From: CAJPPJ01 sp963545265 | GTDB lineage: Bacteria; Bacillota_I; Bacilli_A; RF39; UBA660 | Length of the DNA: 64,000 nt | Assembly (NCBI GenBank): GCA_963545265.1 | Contig: CAUUHY010000004.1 | Location: forward strand, 1-64,000 | Direction: 5' to 3' | Part shown: piece by piece, positions 37,283 through 45,202 of the stretch | How the letters are laid out: the number at the start of each line of letters is the position of its first letter | Numbering within the stretch: position 1 is the first letter of the stretch | The notes under the pieces: generated by a model | Seen by the model: only the letters and a program-made list of their open reading frames with translations | Database searches by the model: none | What the model was told of the DNA's origin: nothing | Made by a program: the position numbers and the translations under genes

Positions 37283-37855
37283 CTATGAAAAATTATTTAT
37301 ATAATATTCTAATATTCTTATATCTCTTAAAACCATAAATTTAGTTCTATAAATACTATCATATTTTGATTCTTTTAAATTTATTAATGATTTTTTCATC
37401 TTTTCTAAGGCATCCAATTTGTCTAGCCACAAATATTCTGTACCTTCATCTTTTTCTTTTTCTGTTAAATTGTTTTCTTTATATTCTAATATTTTTTTAG
37501 CTACAAATACAAAAGAAAGTTGTTTAAAATTTTCTTGACTTTTATATTCTTCTGCTGTACCTAAAATTTTTATTATTTTTACTTTAGATGCTATTTCTTC
37601 TTCACATTCTCTTTTAAAAGCTCTTTTAGCATCCTCATTTTCATCTATTCCACCACCTGGAAGCTTATATTCGTTTTTATTAACTTTATGTATTATAGCT
37701 ATTTTTCCTTCATTATTTAAAACGATACCTCTAGCTCCAAATCTAATACTTGGTTGTTCAATATTATTTATTTCTTTAATATCAAAATCAGTATCTGTTA
37801 CTTTCACTATATTTTCTATACTTTTTTGTTTGTTTAAATCAAAGTCAAAATTCAT
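37283..37855 (-). CDS. Nudix hydrolase
   Basis: A 190-residue hydrolase of nucleoside diphosphate-linked compounds. The Nudix box is GGIDENEDAKRAFKRECEEE, with the REcEEE core and metal-binding glutamates. Substrate unknown; the C-terminal region (130-190) is specific and helical. The start is the ATG at 37853-37855 with GGAG eight bases upstream; the frame remains open 57 codons further up (see the coding remnant), so an N-terminal extension cannot be fully excluded. Confidence 0.85.
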   Translation of the reverse strand: MNFDFDLNKQKSIENIVKVTDTDFDIKEINNIEQPSIRFGARGIVLNNEGKIAIIHKVNKNEYKLPGGGIDENEDAKRAFKRECEEEIASKVKIIKILGTAEEYKSQENFKQLSFVFVAKKILEYKENNLTEKEKDEGTEYLWLDKLDALEKMKKSLINLKESKYDSIYRTKFMVLRDIRILEYYINNFS

Positions 37856-38026
37856 TTTTCTTTCTCCATATATCAATGATTTATAAGCTTTTTCTAAAAT
37901 AATTATACTTTGTAAATGAAATAATATATTTGATTCATTTTGTACACCATTAACAAAATCTACAAAGCATTTTTCTCTTGCTAATTCATTAAATCCTATA
38001 AACTTAGTTTTATTTTTTATAATATA
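37856..38026 (-). pseudogene. Possible coding remnant upstream of the Nudix gene
   Basis: The frame of the Nudix gene stays open for 57 codons above its ATG, bounded by two adjacent TAG stops (38027-38032), and has no ATG. The translation is protein-like (for example NELAREKCFVDFVNGV, then a helix ending EKAYKSLIYGERK), with a composition unlike random AT-rich DNA. I cannot name the family; it might be the tail of a decayed upstream gene or an N-terminal extension starting at a rare codon. Weak evidence. Confidence 0.35.
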
Positions 38027-38060
38027 CTACTAGAATTTGTATAAAATCCTCCTATACTAA

Positions 38061-40052
38061 TTATTCAAAATATATTTTTAATTCTTTTAGCGTTAAATCT
38101 TTTGGTAATACATTTTTACTACTTTGATTAACTACTTTTTTATTAGAATCTATATTTTTAGAATTAACTACAACATTATCTACATAATAAATAATATTTA
38201 AATTAGTATAATATGAATTTTCCCATCTTTTGATATATGCTACATTCTTGTTTGTAAAATCTGGTACTTTACAATTTTCTTCACTACTTGTTTCACAATT
38301 TTCTAATTTTATTTCTTCTTTCTTACTAATAGTTAATACTATATTTTTTACATTTTCAAGTTTAGTATTTGCTTCTACACTTTGAGATAATATTTTACCA
38401 CCTAAATTAGAATTCTTATAAACTATAGTATATTTTATACTATGCAGTTTTAAATATTTTTCAGCTTCATCTTGAGATATCTTAGTGAAATCTGGTAAAA
38501 GATTATGTTTATAATTAGTTAAATATGGACCTGCTCCTATTTGCTTAGGATTATAATTAACATCCGGATCATAATCAAAAGTAAAATCTATTTTTCTTTT
38601 TGAATCATTACTCAAATTAAATGACATATAATCTTTCAATTCTGCTATACTTTCTTTATTTGGAACATAAAAATATATAGGTGTTTTAAACCAGCTAACT
38701 TGAATATATTGATCACTTCCTGCTAATTTTAAATTATCCATATGAATATTTTTATTAGAATTAATTAAGAAATTATAAAAAGATAAAATTGTATTACTTC
38801 CCATATTAGTATTAACTCTAGAAGATAGTTTAGTTAATATTTCTTGGAATTTATCTATACTTTTAATTGTTTTTACTTTAGTTATTATAGCTTTAATTAT
38901 TTCTTGTTGCATTTCATTTCTAACAAAATCATTAAATAATCCTTCTTGATATTTCTTGTCTTTTGGACAATATTTATAATGTTCTGGCGTATTATTTTTT
39001 CTATGTCTTGCAAGAGCTAAAGCTTGTTCCCCATTTAAATGTTGCATTCCTTTTTCTACTAATACAACATTTGTTCCCCATTGTCTTCTTGAATTTTGTT
39101 CACATATAGACTGTGGTACATTCATATCAATACCACCTAAAATATCTACCAAATCAACTACTAATCTAAAATCAACCTTAACATAGTAATCAATATTTAC
39201 ATTAAATATTTGATTTAATGTTTTCATAATACAATCATCATTAGCATAGTTGATTTTTCTTTCATTATCATTAGTACACGCTAATTTAAAATTTGTATCT
39301 CTCGGTATATTTAGCATAGTAAGATTCATAGTTTTAGGATTAAGAGTCACTAACATTATTACATCACTATTACCTCTACTTGATGCATCTTCATCAGTTC
39401 CAAGTAAAAGCATAGTAAAAGGTTTATCTATAGTTTTTGTACTTATTTTCTTTTTAACAATTGATTTAGTTAGAATTACTTTAAATTTACTATAGTCAGA
39501 CTGATTAGCTAATAAACTTTTGAAATCAACAGGCAATATTGCATATTTAATTTTTTTATCTAATATATCTTTAATTAGTTCTTCATAACTCTTATACTCT
39601 TTTAAGTCATTATTATCTTTATATAAAGATTTTATTTCTTCCACTAATTTCTTTGTTTCATCATTTTCATTTACATAACCTATTTTTTCTTTTGATGGAT
39701 TAGTATTTTCTAGCGATACTAATGAATATGAATATTTAGATGTTTTATTAAAAGAATTAATACTTTTATATGTTTTATTTGCATAAATAAAAATTAAAAT
39801 AAATATAATACTAAATGCTAGCATTAAAAATCTTTTAATATTTATTAATATTAAGTTTTTATTTTTATTAAAAAACAAATAATCATTTATAAATAAAACA
39901 TTTAATAAAATAATTATGCCAATAATTAGAAATCTTATATTATTCTCAACATTATTAAAAAGTAATAATGCATAAATAAAAAATATACTAGAGATGAAAA
40001 AAAGAAGATTTAAAAAAGTATAATTTTTAAATTTTTTTACTTTATTTTTCAT
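38061..40052 (-). CDS. LytR-CpsA-Psr (LCP) family protein with PASTA-like C-terminal domains
   Basis: A 663-residue cell-envelope protein that attaches glycopolymers to peptidoglycan in its family. Four N-terminal membrane segments (about 12-110) are followed by an outside region reminiscent of a small solute-binding fold (KEYKSYEELIKDILDKK to about residue 190), then the LCP domain: LLLGTDEDASSRGNSD, NIPRDT, and the Arg motif ARHRK. Two PASTA-like domains lie in the last 150 residues. The ATG overlaps the stop of the cohesin-like gene as ATGA, indicating coupled translation. The start at 40052 has AAGGA upstream. Confidence 0.88.
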   Translation of the reverse strand: MKNKVKKFKNYTFLNLLFFISSIFFIYALLLFNNVENNIRFLIIGIIILLNVLFINDYLFFNKNKNLILINIKRFLMLAFSIIFILIFIYANKTYKSINSFNKTSKYSYSLVSLENTNPSKEKIGYVNENDETKKLVEEIKSLYKDNNDLKEYKSYEELIKDILDKKIKYAILPVDFKSLLANQSDYSKFKVILTKSIVKKKISTKTIDKPFTMLLLGTDEDASSRGNSDVIMLVTLNPKTMNLTMLNIPRDTNFKLACTNDNERKINYANDDCIMKTLNQIFNVNIDYYVKVDFRLVVDLVDILGGIDMNVPQSICEQNSRRQWGTNVVLVEKGMQHLNGEQALALARHRKNNTPEHYKYCPKDKKYQEGLFNDFVRNEMQQEIIKAIITKVKTIKSIDKFQEILTKLSSRVNTNMGSNTILSFYNFLINSNKNIHMDNLKLAGSDQYIQVSWFKTPIYFYVPNKESIAELKDYMSFNLSNDSKRKIDFTFDYDPDVNYNPKQIGAGPYLTNYKHNLLPDFTKISQDEAEKYLKLHSIKYTIVYKNSNLGGKILSQSVEANTKLENVKNIVLTISKKEEIKLENCETSSEENCKVPDFTNKNVAYIKRWENSYYTNLNIIYYVDNVVVNSKNIDSNKKVVNQSSKNVLPKDLTLKELKIYFE

Positions 40053-41185
40053 TTTAATTTCCTTCTTTTTATACAAATAACGATAAATATTAAATATGTT
40101 AGTATTAATATACTACTCAATACAATAATTACTATTTTATCAATATTAAACTTTTTAATTTCTTTTGCTTTTTCTTCTATTTGTAAAGTCTTTTCTGTCA
40201 ACTCATATCTATAATTATTTTCTTTAGATGTAGTTAAATTAATAGCTTTAAAATATTCATAATTACCTTTTGTTTCTTTTTCTCCTTCGATAGCATATAA
40301 AGTATTATTAATGTCTAATATTTTTTTATATGTTTCTTTTTCCTTCAATACTTTTGTTACATTACCTTTATTATCTTTTACATAAATAATAGTGTACTTA
40401 TCATTTTTTAAAACTTCTATTTCTTCATCTTTTATTTTTATTTTGTCTTTAGTATAACCAGCAATATCATCTATTTTTTTTCTAACTATGGAATATTCTT
40501 CTTTATTAATTTTAATTTTTACAGGCGCTTTTTCTGGAACAAATATATTTAAAGTATATATTCTTACACTTCCATTTTCTGCTCTTACTTCTACTTCTTT
40601 TTTATTCATTCCTTCTTCTAGTTGAATTTCACCTATTCCATTTATAGTTTGAGTAGATTCTAATTTTTCAGCGGTTATAACAATTGATGTTCTAGTTTCT
40701 TTCAACGTTAAATCATACGTTAATTTGTCTTTATTAAAAGAAATATCATAATCTGCTACTTTTAAATTTTTTAAATAATTATTTGAACTATAATACTTTG
40801 GTTTTACTATATTTACACTAGAAGTTTTAGACCCAATTGGTCCTGGTGCTTCTGATAATAAGTAAAGTTCATTTAAATTAAACTTAAAATTTGCATTACC
40901 TACATCTCTTGTTACAAAAGAAAAAGTAAAAGTTAAATTTTTAGTATTTTCATTTTGAGCTACAAAAGTATCTACTAGTTTTGATCCACCAGTATATTTA
41001 AGTAATTTATCATCATACGTAACATTGTATTTACCACTTCCTAGAGGAGTTGAAGATGATACTGTAACTCTAAATGTAACAGTATTACCAACTACTACAG
41101 TATTAGTGTTAGAAACAGATATAGCTGCATTTACTCTTAGTGTAAAAAATAATATACATAATATAAATAATATTTTTCTTTTCAT
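40049..41185 (-). CDS. Membrane-anchored cohesin-like and cadherin-like domain protein
   Basis: A 378-residue surface protein. A signal peptide (1-20, cleavage near VNA) precedes a beta-sandwich of cohesin type (about 21-130: GNTVTFRVTVSSSTPLGSGKYN and YDDKLLKYTGG). A cadherin-like beta-sandwich (about 133-220, LKVADYDISFNKDKLTYDLTL) and an outside linker follow, then one C-terminal membrane segment (about 350-372) with a basic tail. Cohesins bind dockerins in cellulosomes. The preceding gene encodes a dockerin-bearing glucosaminidase, so I infer they bind each other. Cohesin assignment is by pattern and would need a profile search. Confidence 0.75.
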   Translation of the reverse strand: MKRKILFILCILFFTLRVNAAISVSNTNTVVVGNTVTFRVTVSSSTPLGSGKYNVTYDDKLLKYTGGSKLVDTFVAQNENTKNLTFTFSFVTRDVGNANFKFNLNELYLLSEAPGPIGSKTSSVNIVKPKYYSSNNYLKNLKVADYDISFNKDKLTYDLTLKETRTSIVITAEKLESTQTINGIGEIQLEEGMNKKEVEVRAENGSVRIYTLNIFVPEKAPVKIKINKEEYSIVRKKIDDIAGYTKDKIKIKDEEIEVLKNDKYTIIYVKDNKGNVTKVLKEKETYKKILDINNTLYAIEGEKETKGNYEYFKAINLTTSKENNYRYELTEKTLQIEEKAKEIKKFNIDKIVIIVLSSILILTYLIFIVICIKRRKLK

Positions 41186-41193
41186 TAATTCTC

Positions 41194-43305
41194 CTATCTT
41201 TGATCTATTTTAGCAAGGTCCAATATATCTTTTTGTACTTTTAACAAATCTAAGGTATTTACTTTATTATCTCTTGATACATCCGCTGCTATATATTCAA
41301 ATGTAGTTAAAGATTTTAAATTTAATATTTGTTTTTGAATTATCAATAAATCTAAAGTATTAATTTTTCCATCTCCATTAATATCACCATATATAACAGT
41401 TCTATAAATTACTTCTTCACCATTATATTTAAATACTACAATATCATTAGTTCCTATAAAACCAGTGTTTTTGATAGAGTTATCTCTATTTTTAACTATT
41501 ATAGATATTTTAGCATCAAATTCTTTTTTAAAACTATCTATATTTTTATTAATTCCAATATTTGTTATATATCCACTATTATTAAATAAATAATTTGATT
41601 TTTTTAACAATTCATTTAATGTTTCTTTTATTTCTAGTTTTGGCACTGTTTCTGGTATTGCTTTATTTTCATTTTTTTCTTCTACTTTTGGTTTAGATTC
41701 TTCTGGTTTAACAGGTTTTTCTTCAACTATATTAGAATTATTAACAGTAACATTTAATTTGTATACTTTAACGTTTCCATTTTCTGCTATTACTTTTATA
41801 TTTATAACATTTAATCCTTCTTTTAAATTAATTAGACCTATTCCTTCTATTTTAGCCTTGGAATTAACTGTTGAACCTGTTACATTTATTTGTTTTATAT
41901 TATTATAAGTTAAGTTATATTCTACTTTATCCGATTCAAATCCGGATATTAATTGATTATTAATATTTAATTTTTTTAGCCAATTATTTGGGTTTCTCTT
42001 ATCAGGTAATTCAGATGCTTTATTAGGCATATTATTAAATACTGGTATTAAAAAAGTAAAATTATGGTCTAGTATGTTATTACTTTTATACATAGAATAT
42101 ATTTTTTTCGATATTCCACTTGCTCCTGCTATATCTGTCATATATTGATAATAATATTGTTTAACAAGTCTATCTTTTGATACATTCCATTTTTGAAAAT
42201 AATTAGTATCTTGATTTTTTGCTATATATCTAGTTTTTAAAAAGTTAGCTCCACCTATAATAGCTTTTTTAGGTCCCATAATTTGAAATCCACTAGCATC
42301 ATCAGTCCATTCCTCTTTTACTGCTCTAACTAGTCCATTTCTTGCTGAATCGTTTCCTGGATGAGCTCCAATATTAAAAAAGTTATATGCTCCATTCAAA
42401 TTATAATTAATTCCATCTTTATATATATAACTACCTGCTTGTCCACTAATAGATGGATTAGATGGATCAGTACCTACTTCCATTAATGACTTAGCAGCTA
42501 AATAAACTGGGGATACATTATGTGTACTTCCTGCTTCTAAAAAATAATCACTATATTTTTTCATATGATTAGGTAAAAAATTAGAAATTACAGTTTTATC
42601 ATTTTCTGATCTATTGTATTTTAAGTGCTCAAAAACAAAAATTTCTTCTTCATTAAAGTAATTTCTAGGATCCATATAGTGTGCGATTAAACCTCTATTG
42701 GCTTGAAACCAACACTTACTATCATGCGATATAAATGTATCATTAAACCAATCATAATCTCCTTGAGCAGTTGATAACCATCCATCTCTATTTCTATTAT
42801 TACAAGAACTATATAAACTTCTTCCTGAAACTGCTTCATTATCTAAAGTAACATTCCAATTATCTTCTGTTTCTACTCTTTTAAATATCCATGTTGGATG
42901 TTTTTTATGAAGATCTAATAATTCTTTTTTATATGATTCAGGAAAATTTTGTTCGTTAAAATATTTTATCCAGTCTTCTTCACTTAATACAGTTGGTGTA
43001 CTTGGTAATGTATTATTTTTTATTTCTTGTACATAATCTACACAAACAAATCCTGTATATGATTTATACTTAACTTTTATGAATCCTGTTTGACAATTGT
43101 TTTTTTCATTTGATTCGTATAATATTTCATCTATTCTACTAACTGTACTACCAGAAGATATAGTTAGTAAAGATTCTGTATTTGTAGAATTAGCTTTTCT
43201 TAATTTTAAATTATAAGGACTAACTAAATAATCTTTAGCATTAACATTACTAAAGACGAAAAATAATACTAATAATAAAATATAACTTACCTTTTTCTTC
43301 ATCAT
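41194..43305 (-). CDS. Secreted N-acetylglucosaminidase (GH73, LytD-like) with SH3, cadherin-like and dockerin domains
   Basis: A 703-residue secreted hydrolase. Order: signal peptide (1-23), an SH3b-like domain (about 25-90), a glucosaminidase domain (about 110-430) with AAKSLMEVGTDPS, NFFNIGAHPGNDSARNGL and similar blocks, a cadherin-like beta-sandwich (about 445-530), a Pro/Glu linker, and a C-terminal type I dockerin-like pair: GDINGDGKINTLDLLIIQK and ADVSRDNKVNTLDLLKVQK, each with the calcium-loop pattern. It likely cuts peptidoglycan. Start has two ATG in tandem, no good ribosome site. First gene of the cohesin/LCP operon. Confidence 0.88.
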   Translation of the reverse strand: MMKKKVSYILLLVLFFVFSNVNAKDYLVSPYNLKLRKANSTNTESLLTISSGSTVSRIDEILYESNEKNNCQTGFIKVKYKSYTGFVCVDYVQEIKNNTLPSTPTVLSEEDWIKYFNEQNFPESYKKELLDLHKKHPTWIFKRVETEDNWNVTLDNEAVSGRSLYSSCNNRNRDGWLSTAQGDYDWFNDTFISHDSKCWFQANRGLIAHYMDPRNYFNEEEIFVFEHLKYNRSENDKTVISNFLPNHMKKYSDYFLEAGSTHNVSPVYLAAKSLMEVGTDPSNPSISGQAGSYIYKDGINYNLNGAYNFFNIGAHPGNDSARNGLVRAVKEEWTDDASGFQIMGPKKAIIGGANFLKTRYIAKNQDTNYFQKWNVSKDRLVKQYYYQYMTDIAGASGISKKIYSMYKSNNILDHNFTFLIPVFNNMPNKASELPDKRNPNNWLKKLNINNQLISGFESDKVEYNLTYNNIKQINVTGSTVNSKAKIEGIGLINLKEGLNVINIKVIAENGNVKVYKLNVTVNNSNIVEEKPVKPEESKPKVEEKNENKAIPETVPKLEIKETLNELLKKSNYLFNNSGYITNIGINKNIDSFKKEFDAKISIIVKNRDNSIKNTGFIGTNDIVVFKYNGEEVIYRTVIYGDINGDGKINTLDLLIIQKQILNLKSLTTFEYIAADVSRDNKVNTLDLLKVQKDILDLAKIDQR

Positions 43306-43346
43306 TATTATATATTATATAATATTTTTTAGTATTATTTTAACTT

Positions 43347-43375
43347 TATTTACTCTATTTTTTCACATATGACAA
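43347..43375 (-). promoter_or_regulatory. Possible promoter of the dockerin/cohesin/LCP operon
   Basis: Minus-strand TTGTCA (43370-43375), 17-base spacer, TAAATA (43347-43352). Nearby AT-rich blocks (for example TATAAT close to the start codon) give alternatives, so the assignment is modest. Confidence 0.4.
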
Positions 43376-43993
43376 CTAGGAAATATATGTCTTTAAATTA
43401 CAAGCATATTTAAATCTACTATCTTTTGATATTTCTTTTAACTTTTCACATATTTTATCTTTAACATAAATATTTCTGTTATTTATATTATCGTAATTAA
43501 TATAATTTAATGCTGTTGCTGTAACGTTAATATTTTGTGTATAAGAATTATTTTTTAAATCTTCTTCTTTTACAAATTCTAAAGAATAAGGAGATGCTCC
43601 TTCAGAACATTTTTTGTTTATATCTCCTTTACAAGCCACTAAATTTATATAAATTTCATAACAGTTAGTGTTATTATTTTTACAAGGAATCATAACAAAA
43701 AAAGATGAAGCTAAATTATATGGAACACCATATGAAGAAGTAGTAAAATCTTCAACGTTCATATATTTTAAATTAACTAATATAGCTTCATTTTCCCGTG
43801 GATATTCAATTTTTTTGTCTTCATTTATTTTTGATTTTGATGAAGCTATAAATCTTAAACCATCTTCTATAAAAGCTTTTTTTCTTTGATTGTTAATTGT
43901 ACTTATTGTTGTTGGAACTGCAATTCCCAGTAATATCCCAAGTATCACTATAACAGCTATTAATTCTACTAATGTAAATCCTTTATTTTTCAT
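43376..43993 (-). CDS. Type IV pilin-like pseudopilin
   Basis: A 205-residue prepilin-like protein with a short leader MKNKG, cleavage at G before FTLVELIAVIVILGILLGIAVP, the classic hydrophobic N-terminal helix with the conserved Glu at position 5 of the mature form. The rest is a variable globular domain containing about six cysteines (ACKGDINKKCS and others), possibly paired. Downstream partner of the pseudopilin at 43995, with 1 base between them. Substrate of the prepilin peptidase at 10.1 kb is expected. Confidence 0.88.
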   Translation of the reverse strand: MKNKGFTLVELIAVIVILGILLGIAVPTTISTINNQRKKAFIEDGLRFIASSKSKINEDKKIEYPRENEAILVNLKYMNVEDFTTSSYGVPYNLASSFFVMIPCKNNNTNCYEIYINLVACKGDINKKCSEGASPYSLEFVKEEDLKNNSYTQNINVTATALNYINYDNINNRNIYVKDKICEKLKEISKDSRFKYACNLKTYIS

Positions 43994-43994
43994 T

Positions 43995-44633
43995 TTACCT
44001 CACATAAATATTTAACACATCTAATAAATTTGAAATATTAGAATCTTTAGTTAATTTATTTAATTTTACTAACATTGCTCCAGTTGGATTTATTTCAGAA
44101 CTATTTTCTTCACTTTCAGCATCTGTTATATATTCTGTTTTATCTTTTGCTATTTCTATTAATTTTTCAGAATTTTCTTCTGTTAACATTTCTTTAGTAG
44201 CAAATTCTATATAGTACATATTTTGATTCTTAGCACATTTTAAGTTTTCTTTAGAATTTTTATTTTCTTTATTACAAGCTACTAAAGTTACATAATATTT
44301 ATAAACTCCATCTTCTTCTACTATTGCTACAAAAGAATCTCTTTTATTATAAGTAATTCCATATGGAGAATTAATAAGTGCATTAGTATTTAAATATTTT
44401 AAATTAATAATAGTTGCTCTTTTATAAGTAGAAGGTTTTGGTAAAGAAATACTTTCATTTTTACTAACTTCTGCTCTTGCAAGTGAAATTAATTTTAAAG
44501 CATCAGCTACAAATATATCTCTTTTATTTTTTTCAAGCATTTTTATGGTATTAGGTATTGCAAAAGCCATTATAACTCCAAGTACTACCATAATTGCTAA
44601 TAATTCTATTAATGTAAATCCTTTGTTTTTCAT
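43995..44633 (-). CDS. Type IV pilin-like pseudopilin
   Basis: A 212-residue prepilin-like protein, leader MKNKG, then FTLIELLAIMVVLGVIMAFAIPNTI with the conserved Glu5. The globular part has a DFVADALKLISLARAEVSK-type alpha region and four cysteine-poor beta strands. It is paralogous to its downstream neighbour (both have a SYTLVACN/ACKG block at the same relative position). The pair probably forms minor pilin components of a competence-like pseudopilus; no pilus ATPase is in the window. Confidence 0.88.
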   Translation of the reverse strand: MKNKGFTLIELLAIMVVLGVIMAFAIPNTIKMLEKNKRDIFVADALKLISLARAEVSKNESISLPKPSTYKRATIINLKYLNTNALINSPYGITYNKRDSFVAIVEEDGVYKYYVTLVACNKENKNSKENLKCAKNQNMYYIEFATKEMLTEENSEKLIEIAKDKTEYITDAESEENSSEINPTGAMLVKLNKLTKDSNISNLLDVLNIYVR

Positions 44634-44644
44634 AATTTAATTAT

Positions 44645-44677
44645 AAACAAAAAAAAAGAAATATTAAATATTTCTTT
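44645..44677 (-). terminator. Terminator of the 138-aa unknown gene
   Basis: A stem AAAGAAATA/TATTTCTTT around 44655-44677 with a short loop and a T-rich tail of nine on the minus strand. It starts at the stop codon of the gene. Confidence 0.65.
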
Positions 44678-45093
44678 TATTTATTAAGCATGTTAAGTAA
44701 ATTAACTTTAAATATATCTTTCTTTGGATTACTCTTAGATATCATTACACCTTTATATGTTCCAAGTTCAGTTTTATGTGCTTCTTCTAATATACTATCT
44801 GGTGTTATATTAGTTAAAAGTACAATTTTAGAGTCTTTATATACAGTATAATGGAATTTTATTTCTCCATGCACTTTTACAAACAAATCATCTGTTGGTA
44901 ATTTAACTGAATATGTTTCAATATTATCTTTCTTTTGAACAGATACTTTTTCCCCTAAGAAGTTACCATTTTTAAGTTCTGGATAAATACCAAATACTAA
45001 CTTCTTATATGCAAGCATATTATACTTCTTTAAAGTTCTTTCTCTTTTTCTAAAATCATTTTCATTTTGGTAATCAAAAATATAGTTATTCAT
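44677..45093 (-). CDS. Conserved-looking hypothetical protein, 138 aa
   Basis: I do not recognise the family. A soluble 138-residue protein with no signal peptide or membrane segment: an N-terminal charged helix (NENDFRKRERTLKKYNMLAY) followed by a beta-rich core (KVSVQKKDNIETYSVKLPTDDLFVKVHGEIKFHY and KIVLLTNITPDSI). It has one of the best promoters in the window, a GGGGGG-rich ribosome site and a private terminator, so it is a short monocistronic, probably well-expressed gene. Function unknown. Confidence 0.7.
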   Translation of the reverse strand: MNNYIFDYQNENDFRKRERTLKKYNMLAYKKLVFGIYPELKNGNFLGEKVSVQKKDNIETYSVKLPTDDLFVKVHGEIKFHYTVYKDSKIVLLTNITPDSILEEAHKTELGTYKGVMISKSNPKKDIFKVNLLNMLNK

Positions 45094-45139
45094 AAAACCC
45101 CCCTTTTATTTAAACTATTCTATCTCTAAATGTACAGTT

Positions 45140-45168
45140 ATTTTACTACAAAACTACTGTTTTGTCAA
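45140..45168 (-). promoter_or_regulatory. Strong promoter of the 138-aa gene
   Basis: Minus-strand TTGACA (45163-45168), 17-base spacer, TAAAAT (45140-45145). Imperfect repeats (ACAGTAGTTTTGTAGT and ACTGT) surround the -10 box and could be an operator. Confidence 0.75.
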
Positions 45169-45202
45169 GGAAAACAAGCCATTTTCAAATTTCAATGAAA
45201 AA

